Assembly (NCBI GenBank): GCA_024232355.1
Contig: JAAEPW010000608.1
Span: 1-47,274, forward strand
Direction: 5' to 3'
DNA length: 47,274 bases
Source of the DNA: Chloroflexota bacterium
GTDB lineage: Bacteria > Chloroflexota > Anaerolineae > B4-G1
This document shows positions 1-7,346 of this stretch, piece by piece (positions within the stretch are counted from its first letter, which is position 1; each line of letters opens with the position of its first letter). The notes under the pieces are model-generated. The model had not been told where the DNA came from and ran no database searches. It saw nothing but the letters and a program-made list of their open reading frames with translations. Both the position numbers and the translations under genes were made by a program.

Positions 1-126
1 ATGCTCTCTGAATTGACTCTCTCAGGCAGTATTTTGATGCTACGGTAGCTACTTTAGAATGATTACGATGCTTCACCCATCATAGTCTTACAGTTTTCAT
101 CCTACTGTCCAGATATGACTACTTTT

Positions 127-606
127 TCAAGAGTCTCTATACAAACCTCTCAAAGCACAATCCTCTTTTTCCCACAACGAGAACCCGGCTCTCCCTCCGC
201 TTTTCAATACGCGCATCACGTCATTCAGGCTGAACCTGCCCAGCGAAAAACCAGAGATCACAAAATCAAAAGAGCCATTTTTCCAGGCCATATTCTCGGC
301 ATCCATACGCAATACATGAGCGTTGTCCAGACGATGCTTTTTTATATCGGCCCAAGTTTCCCTGATCATTCCCTCCGATAGATCGATTCCGGTGACACTG
401 CCACGTTGCCCAACTTGTGCAGCCGCCGGGAAGAGTGAAGCGCCTCTGCCGGACCCAATGTCCAGCACGTTGGCACCAGGATGGATTTCGGCAAGTTCGA
501 CCAGTCTGTTCCCAAAATGCTCCCAGTATCTGGTATTGGGACCTTTCCAGGCACTGGCGAGATGGTCAAAGAATTTAATTTCTTTGTTTCTTTTTTTCTT
601 GTCCAT
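127..606 (-). CDS. Short class I SAM-dependent methyltransferase, probably C-terminally truncated
   Basis: The 159-residue product has the N-terminal half of a Rossmann-fold methyltransferase. Motif I reads VLDIGSGRGAS (about residues 47-57), followed by an acidic strand end (TGIDLSEGMI), the DAENMAWKNGSFDFV region and the post-II stretch RVLKSGGRAGFSLWE. It resembles UbiE-type Methyltransf_11 proteins, which usually run on for 80 or more residues after this point. Here the frame stops at 127, and the next 126 bases carry no clear continuation in another frame. The ATG at 606 is preceded by GGGAAG at a suitable distance. The substrate is unknown. It may be a truncated gene or a naturally short member; the SAM-binding half looks intact. 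Confidence 0.7.
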   Translation of the reverse strand: MDKKKRNKEIKFFDHLASAWKGPNTRYWEHFGNRLVELAEIHPGANVLDIGSGRGASLFPAAAQVGQRGSVTGIDLSEGMIRETWADIKKHRLDNAHVLRMDAENMAWKNGSFDFVISGFSLGRFSLNDVMRVLKSGGRAGFSLWEKEDCALRGLYRDS

Positions 607-652
607 TTTCTTCCCACTGATGGACTTGGCTGAGAAATCAAAAATTTACCAC

Positions 653-699
653 AAAGGCGCAAAGATTGTCAAGGTTTTATTATTTTCTTTGCGCCCTTT
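653..699 (-). terminator. Hairpin downstream of the glutamine amidotransferase
   Basis: Arms AAAGGCGCAAAGA (653-665) and TCTTTGCGCCCTTT (686-699) pair with one extra base. The wording is of the 'CTTTGCG...CTTGGCGGTG' type that recurs between genes in many bacterial genomes, so this may be a dispersed palindromic repeat acting as a terminator rather than a classical one. Confidence 0.4.
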
Positions 700-733
700 G
701 CGTCTTGGCGGTGAAAATGATCTTTTTCAGGCG

Positions 734-1429
734 TTATATTTGATTCAAGAAAAATCCAAAGAATATTTTTCCTGTGTCAATCGAAGGGCCGTGTTGGATC
801 ATGTCATCCACGTTGTAACCTTGATTTTCCAAAGATTCTTTGTCTTTAACAAAAATCTCATTCCCTATTTCTCGATCAAATTCAGGGTGAAACTGTGTTC
901 CGAACAAACGTTGTTCGCGATTCACACAAGTCTGGATTTGGGTATGAGAGCCTGTGGACAAAAGTTCTGATCCGACGGGCAATTCCGTTACCTCGTCAAA
1001 ATGATACTGCCATACAGTCTCGTTTTTGCCCACGCCAAGGAGATTCATCGCGTCATCCTCGAATGTGACGCTACACCATCCCACTTCCACGCCATTGGGG
1101 GACGAGCGGACTGCGTGTGTTCCAACCAACGCCCGGCAAACGAGCTGGTGTCCGTAGCAAATGCCCATTTGGGCAACGCCCTTTTCCCTGATTTTTTGGA
1201 TATAGTTCGTCGCTTTTGCCGTAAACGGTGCGATTTCCATCACCGAAAGCGCGGACCCGGTGTGAATCACGTGTGTGAAATCCTCCTGAACGAGATCGTC
1301 GGGAAAGGATTCTTCCGTATCGATAAACAACGCCGAAACTTGGGCATCCGCGGGCATCCAGCGTTTGATGGCTGGTGTTTCACTTTGATCTACTGAATAA
1401 TCGAGTATCAAGATTTTTTGGGGGCTCAT
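734..1429 (-). CDS. Class I glutamine amidotransferase (GuaA-N/GATase1-like)
   Basis: The 231-residue protein keeps the full triad of a class I amidotransferase: nucleophile Cys91 in GICYGHQL, and His181 with Glu183 in GTQFHPEFD. Such domains release ammonia from glutamine or act as gamma-glutamyl hydrolases; the stand-alone form resembles the 'GMP synthase glutamine amidotransferase-like' proteins found beside amino-acid and amine catabolic genes. I place the start at the ATG at 1429 because AAAGGA lies six bases upstream; the upstream TTG at 1444 has no such site. It follows the hydroxyproline operon on the same strand, but a strong inverted repeat (1459-1520) lies between, so cotranscription is uncertain. 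The real substrate is unknown. Confidence 0.8.
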   Translation of the reverse strand: MSPQKILILDYSVDQSETPAIKRWMPADAQVSALFIDTEESFPDDLVQEDFTHVIHTGSALSVMEIAPFTAKATNYIQKIREKGVAQMGICYGHQLVCRALVGTHAVRSSPNGVEVGWCSVTFEDDAMNLLGVGKNETVWQYHFDEVTELPVGSELLSTGSHTQIQTCVNREQRLFGTQFHPEFDREIGNEIFVKDKESLENQGYNVDDMIQHGPSIDTGKIFFGFFLNQI

Positions 1430-1458
1430 TGATGTTCCTTTCAATTAAAATCTAACTG

Positions 1459-1520
1459 TAGCATAGCCCCTTGTGGGCGGGTCTCGAAAAAAAGAACGGC
1501 GGGCACAAGGCCCTATGCTA
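1459..1520 (-). terminator. Long imperfect hairpin after hypD
   Basis: TAGCATAGCCCCTTGTG (1459-1475) pairs with CACAAGGCCCTATGCTA (1504-1520), 15 of 17 positions, around a 28-base loop. It begins 8 bases beyond the hypD stop and is followed on the minus strand by a weak T/A-rich stretch. It could terminate hypD, attenuate read-through into the amidotransferase gene, or be a dispersed palindrome. Confidence 0.45.
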
Positions 1521-1528
1521 TGGGTTTG

Positions 1529-3907
1529 CTAAAACGACCGATGCTCCGTCCGGGCGATGATTTCGTCCTGCAACACTTTGCCCAGGTCACAGAAATAGTC
1601 GCTATAGCCTGCCACGCGCACGATCAGGTTCCGGTACTGCTCAGGGTTGGCTTGCGCGGCGCGCAGCGTGGCGACATCTACGACGTTGAACTGGATGTGG
1701 TGGCCGTCCAGCTTGAAATAGGTACGGATCAGTTGGACCACCTTGTCTAACCCGTTATCATCCTGGAGCAGTTGCGGCGTGAACTTTTGGTTGAGCAGCG
1801 TGCCGCCAGTGCGGGCGTGGTCCATTTTGGACACCGATTTGATGACGGCCGTTGGCCCGTACCGGTCTGCTCCCTGCACCGGGGAAATGCCCTCTGAGAG
1901 AGGTTTCTCCGCCTTTCGACCATCGGGGGTGGCTCCGATCACTGATCCAAAGTAGACGTGGACTGTGGTCGGCAGCAGATTTATGTGATACGTTCCCCCT
2001 TTGGTGTTCGGCCGTCCATCGATAGCGTCGAAATAGGCGTTGAACAGAGCGACCATCACGTCGTCGGCATAGTCATCGTCGTTGCCGTACTTGGGCGTCT
2101 TATTCAGCAACGTTTGCTGCACCCGTTTGTTCTCAGGTTCCTCAAAATTTTCTCGCAGAGCTGTCATCAACGCGTCCATCGTCAGCGTCTGTTCGTCAAA
2201 GACCTGGTACTTGATGGCCGTCATCGCGTCAGTCATTGTGCCCAAGCCCACCCCTTGGATGTAGGTGGTGTCATACCGCGCACCGCCATCGTGATAGTCT
2301 TTGCCCGCAGAGATGCAATCATCGATCAACAGAGACAGAAACGGCGCAGGCATATACCGGGCGTACAGCCTTTCGATGACGTTGTTTCCCCGTATCTTGA
2401 CGTCGACAAAGTGATTCAACTGTTTTTTGTACGCCTCGAACAGTTCCTCAAAGGTCTCGAATTGCGCGGGGTCCCCCGTCTCTATCCCGATCTTGCGGCC
2501 TGTCCGGGGATCGAGGCCGTTGTTCAGGGTGATTTCGAGCACCTTGGGCATGTTGAAATAGCCCGACAGGTTATAGTTTTCCTTGCCAAACGCGCCAACC
2601 TCCACGCAGCCGCTGGAGCCGCCGTTCCGCGCATCAATGATAGACTTGCCCTGGCGCACCAACTCTTGAACGATCAGGTCGGTGTTGAATATGGACGGTT
2701 GGCCAAAGCCCGTGCGAACGATCTTGACGGCCCGTTTCAAGAATTTTTTGGGGCTTTTCTTGCTGGCCTGAATGGACGAACTGGGTTGCAACAGCCGCAT
2801 CTCTTCAATCACATCCAAAAGCAGATATGTGACCTCGTTGACGGCGTCAGAACCGTCTTCCTTGACGCCGCCAGTATTGATCTGGGCAAAATCGGTATAG
2901 GTACTGCTCTCCGCCGCTGTCACTCCAACCTTGGGCGGCGCGGGTTGGTTGTTGAACTTTATCCAAAAACAATGCAGCAATTCTTCGGCTTGCTCGCGAG
3001 TCAGCGTGTCTTGGTCCAACTCGTTCTTGTAAAAGGGATACAGGTGCTGATCCAGTCGCCCCGGGTTAAAGGCGTCCCAAGGATTCAGTTCAGTGGTCAC
3101 GCCCAGGTGGACGAACCAATAATATTGTAACGCCTCCCAAAAATTCCTGGGGGGATGGGCGGGCACGCGGGCGCAGACCTCAGCGATGTGTTCCAATTCT
3201 TGCTTTCGCTGTGGATCCGTCTCTTGTTGGGCCAACTGTCGGGCCTTTTCCGCGTGTCGCTCCCCAAAGCGGATCAAGGCATCGGCGCAAATGTCCATCG
3301 CTTTGAGTTGTTCTTGTTTGTCGTAGGCGTCTGGGTCGTTCACGTAATCCAGGTTTTCCAGGACTTGTTGGATGTCGCGCTTGAAATCCCGCATCCCTTT
3401 GTGATAGATTTTGCCGTCGAGGACTGTGTGACCGGGAGAGCGTTGTTCCATAAACTCGGTAAATACGCCAGCCTCGTACGTCGCCTTCCAGTCTTCCGTC
3501 ATCTCTTGGAAAATGAGCTCGCGCAGCGTCTTGCCCTGCCAAAAGGGGATGATGGTCTCCTCATACACCTGGCGAGATTGGGAACTGACGGCAAAAGATA
3601 TTTTTTCGCGAGAATTGAGAATATCCAGGTCCTGCAAACTGTGGCAGCAGAGTTCGGGGTAGGTGGGTGTGGCCTTGGGGGCCGGGCCTTTTTCGCCGAC
3701 GATCAATTCGCCCGCATTGATACAGACGGTCTTGTGCTCCATCAGATACCGGAAGGCCATTGCACGGCGCACAGGTGCAGACGCTGCCTCTGGCCCCAAA
3801 TCCTGCTGGTAAAACTCTGTCATCAACTTGGCTCTCTCGGGCGAGAGTGTGGGAATGGCCTCTAGGCTTTGTTGCCTCAATTGGGCAACTCGTTCAGTCA
3901 TAGACAT
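1529..3907 (-). CDS. hypD: trans-4-hydroxy-L-proline dehydratase (glycyl radical enzyme HypD)
   Basis: HypD removes water from trans-4-hydroxy-L-proline by radical chemistry, giving 1-pyrroline-5-carboxylate, which P5C reductase can turn into proline. The 792-residue protein follows the Clostridioides difficile HypD sequence as I recall it, almost without gaps. Thiyl Cys434 and Glu436 lie in GGSSGCVEVGAFGKE, the same numbers as in that enzyme, and the glycyl radical motif RVAGYSDYF has Gly767, 26 residues from the end. Other matching blocks include ELIVGEKG near the N terminus, WVHxGVTTELN-like text and KYGNDDDYAD. The ATG at 3907 has GGAGG eight bases upstream, within the 14-base gap after the trans-3-hydroxyproline dehydratase gene, so the two form an operon. 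The required radical-SAM activase is not in this window. Confidence 0.93.
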   Translation of the reverse strand: MSMTERVAQLRQQSLEAIPTLSPERAKLMTEFYQQDLGPEAASAPVRRAMAFRYLMEHKTVCINAGELIVGEKGPAPKATPTYPELCCHSLQDLDILNSREKISFAVSSQSRQVYEETIIPFWQGKTLRELIFQEMTEDWKATYEAGVFTEFMEQRSPGHTVLDGKIYHKGMRDFKRDIQQVLENLDYVNDPDAYDKQEQLKAMDICADALIRFGERHAEKARQLAQQETDPQRKQELEHIAEVCARVPAHPPRNFWEALQYYWFVHLGVTTELNPWDAFNPGRLDQHLYPFYKNELDQDTLTREQAEELLHCFWIKFNNQPAPPKVGVTAAESSTYTDFAQINTGGVKEDGSDAVNEVTYLLLDVIEEMRLLQPSSSIQASKKSPKKFLKRAVKIVRTGFGQPSIFNTDLIVQELVRQGKSIIDARNGGSSGCVEVGAFGKENYNLSGYFNMPKVLEITLNNGLDPRTGRKIGIETGDPAQFETFEELFEAYKKQLNHFVDVKIRGNNVIERLYARYMPAPFLSLLIDDCISAGKDYHDGGARYDTTYIQGVGLGTMTDAMTAIKYQVFDEQTLTMDALMTALRENFEEPENKRVQQTLLNKTPKYGNDDDYADDVMVALFNAYFDAIDGRPNTKGGTYHINLLPTTVHVYFGSVIGATPDGRKAEKPLSEGISPVQGADRYGPTAVIKSVSKMDHARTGGTLLNQKFTPQLLQDDNGLDKVVQLIRTYFKLDGHHIQFNVVDVATLRAAQANPEQYRNLIVRVAGYSDYFCDLGKVLQDEIIARTEHRSF

Positions 3908-3921
3908 ATGGGCAACCTCCG

Positions 3922-4959
3922 TTAACGTAAAATAAACCCATTCCGCAACGGGTCAGATGGATCAACTAGGAATTCGTGACGTCCGGTGATGTGGGCCGTG
4001 CCCTCCACCTCCGGAATGATGGCCGAGTATGGGCCAAAGGTCGTGGTCTCGACAATGCGCCCCGTAAAACGGGTACCGATGATGCTTTCGATGGCGATGG
4101 ACTGGTCGAGGCCAATCTCGCCTCGCGCGTGGTGAATGGCCAGGCGACCACCGACGCCCGTGCCGGTCGGGCAGCGGTCTACCTCGCCCTCGGCAAAGAT
4201 GCAGACGTTGCGGCTGTGCGCGTTTGCACCTAATGGCGGACCGATGAAGATCGTGCCATAGAGAAAGCTCAAATCCTCCTCGAAAGGGTGAGGAATCGGA
4301 CGGCTGTCCATAACCGCCCGCTTGATGGCCATCCCCTTTTCGATGAGGGCGCGAAAATCCTCCGGCGCGCAAGTCACGCCAACGTCTTGGGCCTGGACGT
4401 AGGCATAGAACGCGCCGCCAAAGGCGATATCGTAACGCACCTTGCCCAAGCCTGGCACATCAACGGTCTCGTCCAAGGCCAAGACAAAGGAAGGCACGTT
4501 GTGAAAGCGAACGCTGCTCACTTGTCCGTCAACCACCATAGCGTAAGCGGTGATCAACCCGGCTGGTGCATCAATTTTCACGACGGTTTCGGGAGACGTC
4601 ATAGGCAGCAAGCCAGTCTCTAGCGCCACCTTGACAATGCCGATGATGCCGTGACCGCACATGGTGCTATAGCCCTCGTTGTGCATAAACAGGATGCCGA
4701 TATCTGCCCCGGTGCTAACGGGCGAGGTGACAATGCAGCCGTACATATCGGCGTGGCCGCGCGGCTCCCACATCAACGCCGTCCGCAAGTGATCCAGGTG
4801 CTCCCTGGCGTAGCGTCGTCGGGCCAAAACGGTCTTTCCCGGCAGATCTGGAAATCCGCCGGTGATGACACGAAAAGGCTCACCTGCGGTGTGGGCATCT
4901 ATGGTGGTGATTTTGAGCCAGTCATCGGGAGGGGGCCAATCTCTCATTTTGTTCAACAT
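3922..4959 (-). CDS. trans-3-hydroxy-L-proline dehydratase (proline racemase family)
   Basis: Proline racemase-fold enzymes use two active-site residues. Here the first is Cys101 in MCGHGIIG and the second position reads DRCPTGTG, with Thr265 instead of the second Cys. The Cys/Thr pair is the signature of trans-3-hydroxy-L-proline dehydratase (as in human L3HYPDH), which forms 1-pyrroline-2-carboxylate; Cys/Cys would indicate a racemase or epimerase. DAHTAGEPFRV near the N terminus is also typical. The ATG at 4959 is preferred because GAGG lies six bases upstream; the frame can also start at 4986, which would overlap the target duplication of the adjoining MITE. It is the first gene of the operon with hypD. 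Together they would handle both hydroxyproline isomers of collagen. Confidence 0.88.
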   Translation of the reverse strand: MLNKMRDWPPPDDWLKITTIDAHTAGEPFRVITGGFPDLPGKTVLARRRYAREHLDHLRTALMWEPRGHADMYGCIVTSPVSTGADIGILFMHNEGYSTMCGHGIIGIVKVALETGLLPMTSPETVVKIDAPAGLITAYAMVVDGQVSSVRFHNVPSFVLALDETVDVPGLGKVRYDIAFGGAFYAYVQAQDVGVTCAPEDFRALIEKGMAIKRAVMDSRPIPHPFEEDLSFLYGTIFIGPPLGANAHSRNVCIFAEGEVDRCPTGTGVGGRLAIHHARGEIGLDQSIAIESIIGTRFTGRIVETTTFGPYSAIIPEVEGTAHITGRHEFLVDPSDPLRNGFILR

Positions 4960-4983
4960 AAACATCCTCATTTCTTTTACATT

Positions 4984-5151
4984 CATTCATTGTTACTACT
5001 CAGCGTACCGCAGAAAAGATACTTCTAGGCTCTCAGCCCTCGTCCTCGAGGGCGGGTCTGGTGTGAATGGCTTACCCTGAATGGTTATTCTGCGCATGGA
5101 ACGCCCCCGAGACGGTGGCTGGGAGCAGCGACTGAGTAGTAACCATTCATT
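4984..5151. mobile_element. 152-bp MITE with 12-bp TIRs and 8-bp target duplication
   Basis: The element (4992-5143) begins GTTACTACTCAG and ends CTGAGTAGTAAC, a perfect 12-bp terminal inverted repeat. It is flanked by the direct repeat CATTCATT at 4984-4991 and 5144-5151, the expected duplication of an 8-bp target. It is too short to encode a transposase and has an internal 7-bp hairpin (5036-5053). Its ends resemble those of the element at 46843-46991. It sits directly upstream of the trans-3-hydroxyproline dehydratase gene, so it separates the operon from its earlier promoter region or supplies a new one. Confidence 0.8.
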
Positions 5152-5167
5152 TTGTTTGAAAGGTGCA

Positions 5168-5203
5168 AAGAACGCCAAGACTTTTTGTGATCTTGGCGTT
5201 CTT
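5168..5203 (-). terminator. Hairpin after the formylglycine-enzyme-like gene
   Basis: AAGAACGCCAAGA (5168-5180) and TCTTGGCGTTCTT (5191-5203) form a perfect 13-bp stem with a 10-base loop, starting 27 bases after the stop at 5231. The T tract is poor. The wording resembles the hairpin at 653-699 (CTTGGCG/CTTTGCG type), so it may be a dispersed palindrome that also terminates transcription. Confidence 0.5.
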
Positions 5204-5230
5204 GTGAAATTCAATCAACACTTTTCAACG

Positions 5231-6085
5231 TCATTCGGGGGAGGCTGCGATTCGAAAGCCGCCACACCTGCCACGAGAGGACGCAATGTACCAGGAACGA
5301 CATGCGCAACGAACCTGGTCAGCATCATCAAGGAACGAGCCCCCACGCAAAACCCGCAGACTATTGGATCCAAACTCTGTCTTGCGTGCCTCCCGTCCAT
5401 CTTGAGGATTATAAGGATACTTTCTGAGCAAGCTCCGCGTCCATTCCCATACGTTGCCCGCCATATCAGAGCAGCCATAAGGGCTATCTCCATGTGGCGA
5501 GTACACGTTCACTGGCGTGCTCTCTCCCTGGCTACGCTCTGCGTTACATCGTCTTTTATCAGGCAACTCGTTTCCCCAGGGATATATCCGCCCGTCTTTC
5601 CCTCGCGCTGCCTTTTCCCACTCGGCTTCTGAAGGCAGCATCACCAATATTCCCGCCCGCTCGCTCAACCAGTCGCAAAAAGCCAGCGCATCATGCCAAG
5701 TTACGACCGTCACTGGATGATCGTCCGATCCCTCAAGGCTTCCGGTGTCTGTTGGCTGATACCCGCTCGTATCTACAAAAGTACGGAATTGAGATACAGT
5801 AACCGGGTAGCGCCCGATCCAGTATCCGGGCAGCGTCACTTGGTGCTGAGGGAATTCGCGATCCTTGGCCTGGGGGTCCTTTTCATAATCACTGCCCATC
5901 AAAAATGATCCTGGCGGCACCCAGCACATGGGCTGGCCGCACAGTGTTTCCAAGTAAGCCAGCCCTGATTGATGTGACAGATGATCAGGTTGTTGTGCGA
6001 ATATTAAGGCTTGTGCCCGTCCAGTTTCTTCCATTCCTAATGGCCCCATCCACGCCCAGGTTTCTCCAAGCTCGCTACTAATCAC
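5231..6085 (-). CDS. Formylglycine-generating-enzyme-fold (SUMF1) protein, non-canonical
   Basis: The 284-residue protein carries a complete FGE-sulfatase domain from about residue 53: PPGSFLMGSD, HQVTLPGYWIGRYPVTVSQFRTFV, PVTVVTWHDALAFCDWLS, LPSEAEWEKAARG, YPWGN, DMAGNVWEWT and LRVLRGGSF, ending GGFRIA. True formylglycine-generating enzymes bind copper through two cysteines just after GGS(Y/W); here these positions are Asp and Val (GGSFLDDADQV). It is therefore unlikely to make formylglycine and belongs with the large class of FGE-like proteins of other functions. The first ~50 residues look like a remnant of another domain. The GTG at 6085 lies about 7 bases after the expected transcription start of the TATAAT box at 6099-6104, so the start is near-leaderless and uncertain. 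Confidence 0.8.
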   Translation of the reverse strand: MISSELGETWAWMGPLGMEETGRAQALIFAQQPDHLSHQSGLAYLETLCGQPMCWVPPGSFLMGSDYEKDPQAKDREFPQHQVTLPGYWIGRYPVTVSQFRTFVDTSGYQPTDTGSLEGSDDHPVTVVTWHDALAFCDWLSERAGILVMLPSEAEWEKAARGKDGRIYPWGNELPDKRRCNAERSQGESTPVNVYSPHGDSPYGCSDMAGNVWEWTRSLLRKYPYNPQDGREARKTEFGSNSLRVLRGGSFLDDADQVRCACRSWYIASSRGRCGGFRIAASPE

Positions 6086-6098
6086 GTGCTTATTTTAT

Positions 6099-6104
6099 AT
6101 TATA
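6099..6104 (-). promoter_or_regulatory. -10 box TATAAT before the FGE-like gene
   Basis: On the minus strand a perfect TATAAT lies 14 bases before the GTG at 6085. The -35 candidate 17 bases further up (TTTGCG) is weak. If used, the transcript would begin only about 7 bases from the GTG. Confidence 0.45.
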
Positions 6105-6157
6105 CCGTCCCTTGTGCTCTGCGCAAACTTGACTGGCAAGAAAGTTATAACAAAGAT

Positions 6158-7324
6158 TTACTGTCTGTCCAGCGCAGCAGAGATGCGCTCAAGCGCACGC
6201 TGAATATTCTCCATCGAATTGGCAAAGCAGAGTCGTAGATAGCCCTCTCCCCCATCGCCGAACGCGGTACCGGGCAGTACGGCCACACCTGCTTGTTCGA
6301 GTAAATAGTCGGCTAACTGGTCAGACGTGCGATTGAATGCAGACACATTGGGGAACGCGTAGAACGCCCCCTGTGGCACGCGACATTGAACACCGGGGAT
6401 CGCGTTCAAGCCCGCCACGAGCACATCGCGCCGCCGCTGGTATTCGGCCACGACGGTCTCGGCTTGTTCTTGAGATCCCGTCAATGCTTCTACCCCAGCA
6501 TATTGGGTGAATGTGGCTGTGCAGCCGATAGAGTGCGTCAGCAGTAGCCCTACCCGTTCGGCAAGTGATTCCGGCATAATGCCGAAACCCAAACGCCAGC
6601 CGGTCATCGCATACGTCTTGGAAAAGCCGTCACAGATCACCGTGCGCTCACGCATACCGGGCAAGGCAGCGATGGTGGGGGCTGGTACACCGTCGAACGC
6701 GAGCCGGGTGTAGATTTCGTCCGAGAGCACCCAGATATCGTGACGTCGTGCCGTGTCAGCGATATGTTCCAACACCGGAAGCGAGAGTACGCCTCCGGTT
6801 GGGTTGCTGGGCGAGTTCAAGATGATCAAGCGGGTGCGATCGCTCACCAACTGGTCAAAAACGTCCAAGTCAAAGGCAAAATCGTCCTCTTCGCGCAGTG
6901 GAACGGGTACCAGAGTGCCACCAGCGACGCCGATCATGGCCGCATAAGTTGGAAAGCCAGGATCAGGATAAATCACCTCGTCGCCGGGACGAACTAGGGC
7001 TAGTGTGGGAAAGAACAATGCCGGTTTAGCTCCCGGTCCGACGACTATTTGAGCGGGACGCACCTCGATCTTGCGGCGCTCCTCGGCATCTTTGGCGATG
7101 GCTTGGCGCAGAGCGGGAATACCCACCGGTGGGTTGTAGCGCGTGTGCCCGTCGTGAATGGCCTGGATCCCGGCTTGTGTTATATTATCAAAAGTGGGCG
7201 CGTCTGGCTGGCCGATTTCCAAATGGATGATTTCTCGGCCCTCGGCTTCCAGAGCTTGAGCGCGGGCCAGCATGTGGTAGGCCCCTTCTGGAGCTAGGTG
7301 GTTTACACGTTCAGCAAAGGTCAT
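6158..7324 (-). CDS. PLP-dependent class I/II aminotransferase
   Basis: This 388-residue fold-type I aminotransferase has the family landmarks: IHLEIGQPDAPT near the N terminus, YPDPGFPTY, NSPSNPTGG (about residues 175-183), SDEIYTRLAFDG, the PLP-binding Lys236 in GFSKTYAMTGWRLGFG, and the C-terminal LRLCFANS carrying the substrate-carboxylate Arg. It fits the aspartate/alanine-type AspC/AlaT-like group; the substrate cannot be fixed from sequence. The ATG at 7324 has GGGAGG upstream. The gene begins 22 bases after the stop of the 2-hydroxyacid dehydrogenase and is surely cotranscribed. The pair could interconvert an amino acid, its 2-oxo acid and the 2-hydroxy acid. Confidence 0.88.
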   Translation of the reverse strand: MTFAERVNHLAPEGAYHMLARAQALEAEGREIIHLEIGQPDAPTFDNITQAGIQAIHDGHTRYNPPVGIPALRQAIAKDAEERRKIEVRPAQIVVGPGAKPALFFPTLALVRPGDEVIYPDPGFPTYAAMIGVAGGTLVPVPLREEDDFAFDLDVFDQLVSDRTRLIILNSPSNPTGGVLSLPVLEHIADTARRHDIWVLSDEIYTRLAFDGVPAPTIAALPGMRERTVICDGFSKTYAMTGWRLGFGIMPESLAERVGLLLTHSIGCTATFTQYAGVEALTGSQEQAETVVAEYQRRRDVLVAGLNAIPGVQCRVPQGAFYAFPNVSAFNRTSDQLADYLLEQAGVAVLPGTAFGDGGEGYLRLCFANSMENIQRALERISAALDRQ

Positions 7325-7346
7325 CTATTTCCTCCCAAAGAATTAT

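Noticed and set aside
1958..3130. 390-residue open frame on the plus strand
   Set aside because: Antisense shadow of hypD, which is conserved to single active-site residues.
3922..4959. 4-hydroxyproline 2-epimerase or proline racemase
   Set aside because: The second catalytic position is Thr in DRCPTGTG rather than Cys, which marks the dehydratase subgroup.
5231..6085. Sulfatase-activating formylglycine-generating enzyme
   Set aside because: Both copper-binding cysteines are missing and no sulfatase gene is present.
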